64,000 nucleotides of DNA from Orientia tsutsugamushi str. Boryong (GTDB lineage Bacteria; Pseudomonadota; Alphaproteobacteria; Rickettsiales; Rickettsiaceae): assembly GCF_000063545.1 (NCBI RefSeq), contig NC_009488.1, positions 1,116,001 to 1,180,000 of the forward strand. Direction: 5' to 3'. Shown piece after piece: positions 57,752 through 64,000 of the stretch; position 1 is the stretch's first letter; every line of letters starts with the position of its first letter. Below the pieces are notes generated by a model, which ran no database searches, was not told where the DNA came from, and saw only the letters and a list, made by a program, of their open reading frames with translations. The position numbers were made by a program, and so were the translations under genes.

Positions 57752-59462
57752 TTAATGATGACTTTGTTGCATACGATGAACTTTATCTTTGATTCCTGCA
57801 ATAATGTCTTTGTTCATGCTGTTTTGAGCTTTAGTGAGTATATCTCCAAATAGTTCATCCATATTGATTTTAGTGAAATCAACTTTTTGTAACTCTTCAA
57901 CAGTAAGGCCTCTACACTTTGGACATTCAGGTGTACCGAAGTCTATTTTTAGCTGCTTTCTTGCTTCTTCCTGAAAAATTCTTGCAAGTTTTGACTGAAA
58001 GCAGCAATAAGTAGACTTTCTAGCTAGGCAAATACCCAATATCGGAATTCTTGAAGAACAATAGGTTCCAATGTAATAGCAGTAACCTTTTTTTCTATAT
58101 AGAGCTAATTCTTGTTCCTTAGATTTGCATTGCGATAAGCCTATATCACGCCCCCAGCCAGTCATTGAAGAGCAGCAATTCAAAAAACTAAATACATCTT
58201 TTTTGCATTTTCGATGTTTACCTGAAAATACAGAAACGGGATTTGTTTTAATGTCCTTGCTCATCTGATTTAGCATCGCTAGATGAGCTACCTTAGCTAT
58301 ATCTCTGTTTGGTATAATAGTCGGAGTGTTGCAATTACCTCCTAAACAAAAAATTGAGTTATTACGCAATGATGAGTGTAGCATTGTTTGCTCATCAGTT
58401 GAACAGCTATAGTCATGCTGCCATAGTAAACAAATATTTGCTACTGATTTTTGGCAAGTGCTGTTTTTAATTCACAATTTTGAATTTTAAGGTGTTTGCA
58501 ACCATCTTTTGGATCGCTAGTACAAGAAAAAACAATCTTTTGTTTCCAATATGAACGATTGACTCTAAACTTGTCAAAAAATACTCTATCACCACTCTCA
58601 TAGTTGAGTCTATTCACCTCATAGCATTCATTACTTTCTATTAATTGTTCAAGTTCAGGCTTTACAACTTGCCAATATTCTGCTACTTCCCTTAGTTCTT
58701 GAGTCTTATCTCTGTAGTCATAGCGAAGTATACATATTTTACCTCTTTTTGATATAATATAAACTTTGTTCCAATATGCTCTATAGATACGCCAAGCCTA
58801 TCAGCAACAGCACTCCTCATTCGTCTTGCAGCCATTTGGCTATCACCTGCTAACTTGTATATTTTTTCATTATTTTTATCTACGTCATGGAAATCTGCAC
58901 GACCATTAAGCCAATTACTATGATTCTCTACTATTTCTTCTGTTGCAAATTCCATTTGCCGGTTTTGCCAAGAAAGCCATACATTCTCTAATCTGCACTC
59001 AACATTTAATTCTCGAATAAGTTCAATGTTAAAATTACTACCTTCATTACAACTTTGAATAATTTCAGTATTAGTTTTACTTGTCTGAGTTACGAAGTTA
59101 CTGCTATCAAGGGCACTTAAAGGATCAGATTCAATTCTCATTGAATTAGCTATCATATAATTTTGATCGTTGATATTATGTTGAGTTAAGGCATTGTTTT
59201 TACTGTTTTCAGCTTGAAATAACATTGCCCCACTTTCTGTACCAAGCTGATTACGGCCATGGTAGGTTAAATCCTCATCATTGTTAGGATAATTGACATT
59301 ACTACCTTGATGAAATAATTCTTGTGTATTTGAAGAATTTCCAAGATTTACATTATAGTTGCTAGCTTCATTATAACTGCTTTGCATTGAAGCTAAACAA
59401 CAGCTAATATTGAGCACTATCAAAAAGTTAATATAGATAATAATCTCATTGAGTATTCTCAT
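57752..59462 (-). pseudogene. traN: traN, frameshifted but with C-terminal half (copy B)
   Basis: From ATG 59462 the same N-terminal part as copy A, with the same frameshift near 58734 and a second near 58470 (one A lost, so ELKNSTCQKSVANICL becomes another frame). The C-terminal part 57752-58384 keeps the Cys-rich region of TraN: FCLGGNCNTPTIIP, FSFLNCCSSMTGWGRDIGLS, YCSSRIPILGICLARKSTYC and ECPKCRGLTVEEL. It is essentially full length, but in three frames. Confidence 0.9.
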
Positions 59463-59828
59463 TCATAATTTCTAATGCTATTGCTAAAGGAATATGGCCA
59501 GTTAATTTCTTGGTTAATCCTCTTTTTTCATCATCTATTACTATCACAGGAACAACATCAATTTTATATTGTTCAAACAAGCTAGGATCTATATCGAAGC
59601 TAATACCAAGCTCCATAGTTTTATTCTTTGTTTGTGTAAATGAGTTATTAATTAACCCACGCATAATCAATTGAGCTCCAGCCTTTTGAGATTCAGCAAA
59701 ATAGCTTTTTAAAGCCTCATCACTCATTGAAAATGAGACAAAAATAAAAGTTTTTTGCTGGCCCAAAAAAAAGCATTAGCATTATTAACAAATAATAAAA
59801 CCATCAACATCATTACTCGTATAACCAT
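59446..59828 (-). CDS. trbC: F-type pilin assembly protein TrbC, split at a T8 run (copy B)
   Basis: Same as 16601-16983: signal peptide frame from ATG 59828, mature domain one frame away after eight T residues (A8 on the plus strand at 59765-59772). Mature part identical to copy A. Confidence 0.85.
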
Positions 59829-59846
59829 ATTCCTCTCTAACCCTTA

Positions 59847-60677
59847 TCAAAGCAAACAGTAATCTCTTTTTCGCCAAATCAAGTAACCAAAATCTTCACC
59901 ATTAACTGGAAATTCTCTTCCAGCCTGCCATGTAGCTTCTGTTTGGCCTATGCTCTTGCAGGATCTGGTTTCTGGAATCGGATAAGTCATTTGTAGTCGA
60001 TACTGACTTTTCTTCATAATAGGCATGGGATACTTGCCACATAAGCCTTTATAACCATAATATCCCCATAACATCAGTTGCCTATGCATTCTAGCCATAA
60101 ACTTACTTACCATTAATACAGATGTTCCAACTCCACCATTATGCGCCGCAGCTGTTCCAGTAAAAGGGTAAAGCATTCCTTGACATTCAGCACACCAAAA
60201 AGCATAATCACTTGCTAATAAACCAGCGCTGCAACTCATGCAATCAGCTATACATGCTTGATAAGCAGCTACATTTTGAAACAACAGCGTTTCTGGATTT
60301 AAAATCGCAGATTTAGCGTCATCACTCCATAATGGATCAAACTCTGTTAAATATGCTATATCGACTGCAGCCATTTCCAGACAAATAAAATCAAGCAAAA
60401 TTTCCAGCCAATAAATCACAGGATAGACATACCAATGAATGTGATAAAAAGCACTTCCTTCAGCCTCATCTTTCATGCCTTTTTGAGTAGCACTTCCAAA
60501 TGACAAACCTCCAAGACTTACCATACACATTGGCGACTTTGTAACATCTACAAGGCGTACTGGCTCCCAAAATCCTACCGGAATATACCAGGTACAGGTA
60601 TTGGAATCCCTGGCTTAGGACAAAGACATATAAGTCTACCAGAAGCATTAGTATCAGGCATTGAAGTGTTTGTAAAG
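59847..60677 (-). pseudogene. traU: traU, N-truncated and frameshifted (copy B)
   Basis: Reverse copy of 15752-16582 with the same frameshift; the only residue change noticed is Tyr for Cys near the end (KRDYCLL). Confidence 0.88.
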
Positions 60678-60775
60678 TACAGAGATATAGTAATTTAACC
60701 TATATTATCACATAAATCATTTTTAAGTTGCAATATCACTCATTTTTGGTTTTTTAGGTGAAGTGTTAACAACAG

Positions 60776-61012
60776 CTACACCTTGAACTGCTTTAGATCG
60801 CTTACAGTATAGAACACAACGCCTTTTTGATTAATTTTTGATGTTTCAACTTTCTCAACATTATCAGGGTCAAAAACTCCTTGAGCAGCCATTTTCTTTA
60901 TTTCATATAAAGACTTACATTTTTGCCCTTTAGGAATTTTACAATCAAAATTACTTTCGAAAAAGAAGCTTGTTAGGCTCATACAGCCCAATAGCAATAA
61001 TAAAAACTTCAT
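60776..61012 (-). pseudogene. traV: traV-like lipoprotein (copy B)
   Basis: The lipobox and first 60 residues are as in copy A. It then reads INQKGVVFYTVSDLKQFKV and stops at residue 78, because one A is missing relative to copy A. Confidence 0.78.
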
Positions 61013-61524
61013 TATAAATGCTCCTCTAACTTTTGTGATTGGTCGAATTTATTATGCAAATTAACTTTTTCATTGTTAGTTGATTGTGAATAAGTTAAAT
61101 TATGTGGCTTCTTCTTGTGCTCACGTAAGTCAAAAACTTTTTTAAATACAACATCGATGACTCTACCTGACGCAATAAGAACGACTGGGCTCATAGAATC
61201 AGCTTGTTTTATAGCAAAATCAGCTAGCTTATCAAAAGCATTACTAGCTCCAGAGTAAGCTCCAGACTGAAGCGCATCTCCAATCTGAAACTCTTGTTGT
61301 TGATGACCTCCAGCTACTAGGTTTAAAGTTGGTAGCATATCAGGTTTAATAGCCTTAGCTTGTAGAAACTTAGCAATATTGCTAAATACTCCATTTAATG
61401 CAGCCATGCTTGCTATGTTAGACGATTTATCTACCACGATTCCTTTAATTCCAGAACGTCCATCTTCACCTATCAACCAGCCTTCCGCCTTGTTTTCAAT
61501 AATATCTCCATAATGAAATTTTAC
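61012..61524 (-). pseudogene. traB: traB, C-terminal fragment (copy B)
   Basis: Reverse copy of 14904-15416. The same N-terminal deletion; VFKKVFDLREH here, VFKKGFDLREH in copy A. Confidence 0.85.
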
Positions 61525-61587
61525 TTTGAAGCAGTTTTAATATGCTTGATGCTGAGCTTAACAAGCTTTAAAGTAAAAACTAGCATT

Positions 61588-61989
61588 TTAAGCTAATTTT
61601 ATTTTTCCTTTTGAATTATCCTTTTCAGCTTCTTCTGTAGCAGCATTAATAAGCGTTACATGGCTTGGAGTTTTTGGAGTAAAAGTTAACATTAAATCTT
61701 GAATTGTTTTGTGTTCTCCTATTACTGTTAAATAAAGCTTCTTTTCTTCTTCTCGTGGAGCAATAAACAAACATCCAGACTCATGAACTACAACTTCGGC
61801 TGCATTTTGAGGATACATAAAAATATCATTGATTTTTTCATCTTTAAGATTAATTCTTGTTGGCCCACTATCAGAAATCTCAAGCTTCAGCAAATTATCA
61901 ACTTCTAACTCATATTCTACCGCATATACATCACTAAACTTGACTAAAGCAATAAACCCTATCATAAACCTCAAAATTCTAATACTCAT
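61588..61989 (-). pseudogene. traK: traK, C-terminally truncated (copy B)
   Basis: Identical to 14439-14840, ending at the same deletion point. Confidence 0.85.
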
Positions 61990-62537
61990 TTTTTTATTCC
62001 ATTCTCTTTAACGCCAGTTAACAACAAAAGGTAATTAGGACTTCGCTTGTAAGTCAAAAGGTAAGTCTTATCGACAGCTATATGTTTACTATCGCTAAAC
62101 CAATAACGAAGCGTTCCACTAATTAATACTCCATCCTTTATCACTTCAACCTTCTTCGGAAAAAAGACTGAAGACACATTTGAGCCTTTAACAAATTGCA
62201 AGTGATCATGAAAAAATTTATTTAAAGATTCAGTATTACTAGATGCAACTTTCATGTCTGCTATTTGTCTTTCTACCTCATTTGGAGAAGTAGTAAATAA
62301 GAGTTTCGTTACATAAATTGCCCATTCCTTTAAATAGGTTTCATGGTAATTTTTTGATGAAACCATCATTTTACGATCAGGCTCCATTGCTGGAATTAAT
62401 AACCACTTTTCTTCTTTGGTAATTGCAGCCATTATCGCAATTATATTAGCTGCAGCTAGCAATATAGTTACTGAAAGTAAGCATTTATTATATTTAACCA
62501 GCTCTTGTATAGCATTTTGCTTAAAGAGATGATTCAT
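61986..62537 (-). CDS. traE: F-type conjugative transfer protein TraE (copy B)
   Basis: Identical to 13891-14442 (183 residues, one N-terminal membrane segment). Overlaps traK by 4 bases and traL by 1. Confidence 0.88.
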   Translation of the reverse strand: MNHLFKQNAIQELVKYNKCLLSVTILLAAANIIAIMAAITKEEKWLLIPAMEPDRKMMVSSKNYHETYLKEWAIYVTKLLFTTSPNEVERQIADMKVASSNTESLNKFFHDHLQFVKGSNVSSVFFPKKVEVIKDGVLISGTLRYWFSDSKHIAVDKTYLLTYKRSPNYLLLLTGVKENGIKK

Positions 62538-62872
62538 TACTTGCCAACTTTTTTGCCCAAAAGCCTTGGATATCCTAATGGAGCTGGCAATAAACCTTTA
62601 GCTACTAAAAAACTTTTTAGCAAAAAATTCTCAGATACCTTCTTAATTTTCTTAAAGCAATAACATAGAGCAATTCCTCCAACCATAAAGGCTAGGCCTA
62701 ATTTAGCATGCCTGCTGTTTAGTAGTACAATTCCTGGAGCTACTCCAGCTAGCACTACTCCCCATTCGTCAATGCTCAAACCCATATACTTCAACGGCCT
62801 CGATAATGCCCAACATAATTTTTGATTTTGTATAATCACCTTCAGCCTCAATTGTAGCATGAGATTTCTCAT
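62537..62872 (-). CDS. traL: F-type conjugative transfer protein TraL (copy B)
   Basis: Identical to 13556-13891 (111 residues, two membrane segments), first tra gene after the integrase. Confidence 0.8.
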   Translation of the reverse strand: MRNLMLQLRLKVIIQNQKLCWALSRPLKYMGLSIDEWGVVLAGVAPGIVLLNSRHAKLGLAFMVGGIALCYCFKKIKKVSENFLLKSFLVAKGLLPAPLGYPRLLGKKVGK

Positions 62873-62997
62873 TCTGCTACTATAATGTTTAAATTAGCTA
62901 AATATCTTCAAACACAGATTTTACCTGCAATAATTAGTGTTCATATATGCATGTGCGACATGAAATCGCACTATTCTTACCACAACGTTTATATCAG

Positions 62998-64000
62998 TCA
63001 GATAGTATTATAAATATTATAACTTCTAGCACATTCACTAATTATTTGTATAGCCTTAGACATATACTCTCGTACTAACTCCATACAAGCTATAGTATAA
63101 GGTATTGTTGAGTTTGGATTAATATGATTCAATGCTATACTAATTGTCCTCTGACTTTCGCCTGCATCCCCCATACAACTTGCAAACGTCCTTCTTAGAT
63201 CGTGTATTCTGAAATTTTTTATGCTTGCCTTTTCACAAATTATCTTCCATGCGGTATTTGGATGCGATAAGTGTCCGCTTTCGCTAGTAGAACTTGGTAG
63301 TACCCATTTACTTGTAGATATTAATTTCCTTGCTTGCAATATTTCCATTGCCTCATCTGTTAATGGTATATTTTGCGCCTTTCCGTTCTTAGTTTTTGGT
63401 ATATGCCATATTTTTCTTTCAAAATCTATATTGTCCCATTCCATCTCTAACACATTACTTTTTCTAGCTCCAGTATATAACGCTAGTAATGCAAAATCTC
63501 TTATCAATGGACTTGCTTCTCCGCATAATACTTGTAAAAATCTACCCATTTCATCGTAACTTAGACGTCTCTCTCTTGCTTGCAGTTTATGCTGCTCTAT
63601 CCCTAGAGTAGGATTGTTTTCTATTAATCCCCATTTTATTGCCTTATTAAATATAGTGCGTAAGGTTGCTAGCAATGCATTTGCTGTGGCATATTTTCCC
63701 TCTTTGCTGATATCATTGAATATTGGTTCAATATCACTCATTCGAATCTTGCTTATCTTTTTTTCATATAATGCTTGTGCATAAGTATGTACTCTGTCAG
63801 CATTCTCTTTCCAGTTTATAGTATATATTTTGGCATACTCTTCAATATACTTATAACACAGCTCTTTGAATGTAATATCGTTAGCTTTTCTTTCTCTTTC
63901 TTTTATACGATTCTCATTTTCTTCTATCTGTTGTTGATGTTTTACTGCTCTTGGATCTATTCCGTTCGCCATTAATGTCTTTAATTCTCTTGCTATTTTT
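62998..64000 (-). CDS. RAGE tyrosine-recombinase integrase (5' end outside window)
   Basis: The frame is open to the window edge (KIARELKTLMANGIDPRAVK), so the arm-binding N-terminal domain starts outside. A SAM-like core-binding domain follows (FKELCYKYIEEYAKIYTINW), then the catalytic domain: LYTGARKSNVLEMEW (Arg), KTKNGKAQNIPLT (Lys), HDLRRTFASCMGD (HxxR), LNHINPNSTIPYTIA (His and candidate Tyr). It is intact as far as seen and complete where copy A is truncated. Integrases of this type insert RAGEs into the chromosome. Confidence 0.92.
   Translation of the reverse strand, partial: KIARELKTLMANGIDPRAVKHQQQIEENENRIKERERKANDITFKELCYKYIEEYAKIYTINWKENADRVHTYAQALYEKKISKIRMSDIEPIFNDISKEGKYATANALLATLRTIFNKAIKWGLIENNPTLGIEQHKLQARERRLSYDEMGRFLQVLCGEASPLIRDFALLALYTGARKSNVLEMEWDNIDFERKIWHIPKTKNGKAQNIPLTDEAMEILQARKLISTSKWVLPSSTSESGHLSHPNTAWKIICEKASIKNFRIHDLRRTFASCMGDAGESQRTISIALNHINPNSTIPYTIACMELVREYMSKAIQIISECARSYNIYNTI

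Larger units (their letters stand above)
58443..63773 (-). repeat. Inverted repeat 2, right arm (pairs with 12656-17985)
   Basis: Reverse copy of the integrase-to-traN block. Matching positions add to 76428 or, on the traN side of traV, 76429, reflecting the single extra base in copy A traV. Confidence 0.9.
12656..64000. mobile_element. Two inverted, decayed RAGE copies
   Basis: Integrase and F-type tra genes run on the plus strand from 12656 to 26018. The same series runs on the minus strand from 64000 back to 46441, in the same gene order. Each copy has acquired different insertions. Cargo genes (SpoT-like HD proteins, kinase-like proteins, dam, dnaB, a replication gene, ankyrin and TPR genes) lie in the middle. 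traC, traW and the traI relaxase are not seen, traD is cut short, and most tra frames are broken, so the element cannot be self-transmissible. The outer boundaries are not visible. Confidence 0.85.

Noticed and set aside
1-64000. tRNA or rRNA genes
   Set aside because: I looked for acceptor/TpsiC arms (GGTTCRANYCC-like boxes) near intergenic regions and found none convincing.

Overview
The window fits an AT-rich obligate intracellular alphaproteobacterium of the Rickettsiaceae, almost certainly Orientia (O. tsutsugamushi type). The reasons are Rickettsiales housekeeping genes, ankyrin-repeat (one with an F-box/PRANC-like tail) and TPR proteins, and decayed 'Rickettsiales amplified genetic element' (RAGE) DNA: F-type tra genes with integrase, stand-alone SpoT-like HD hydrolase, histidine-kinase-like, DnaB-like, Dam and replication-protein genes, all laced with insertion sequences. 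The species is inferred from these families; no search was run.

Layout. (1) 1-9718, mostly housekeeping: 3' part of an ankyrin gene, pepA, a MipZ/ParA-like ATPase, rpsB-tsf, and pheS-pheT on the minus strand. (2) 9719-12655, a gene graveyard: fragments of a replication protein, a SpoT-like gene, traE, an integrase split by an IS982-type remnant, a group II intron reverse transcriptase, and an internally deleted IS5-type copy. (3) 12656-32076, RAGE copy A (+): integrase fragment, traL-E-K-B-V-U-trbC-traN, an ankyrin gene with a 470-bp tandem triplication, traF-H-G, a TPR gene, traD cut by an IS110 element, then a broken SpoT-like gene, two kinase-like genes and dam pieces. (4) 32093-41696, the central part: an outer-membrane-like protein, an ankyrin gene split by an antisense group II intron, an intact SpoT-like HD gene, broken dnaB and replication genes, miniature elements, and a predicted effector with a SUMO-interacting-type motif. 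(5) 41697-51935, an inverted near-identical copy of 20.5-30.1 kb. (6) 51936-57499, nested mobile elements, a broken Panacea-domain gene, TPR fragments and an ankyrin gene. (7) 57752-64000, an inverted copy of 12.7-18.0 kb, running off the right edge inside the integrase.

How it fits together. The housekeeping genes look intact. Nearly every conjugation gene is truncated or frameshifted, and no traC, traW or traI relaxase is visible, so neither copy should be able to transfer. By contrast the cargo reads (kinase-like pair, TPR protein, IS110 transposase) are open and identical between copies. The inverted copies share the same inactivating lesions, so the decay came before the duplication or gene conversion. 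Three miniature-element families can be linked by their ends to larger IS families present here as fragments or full copies (IS982-type, IS630-type, IS5-type).
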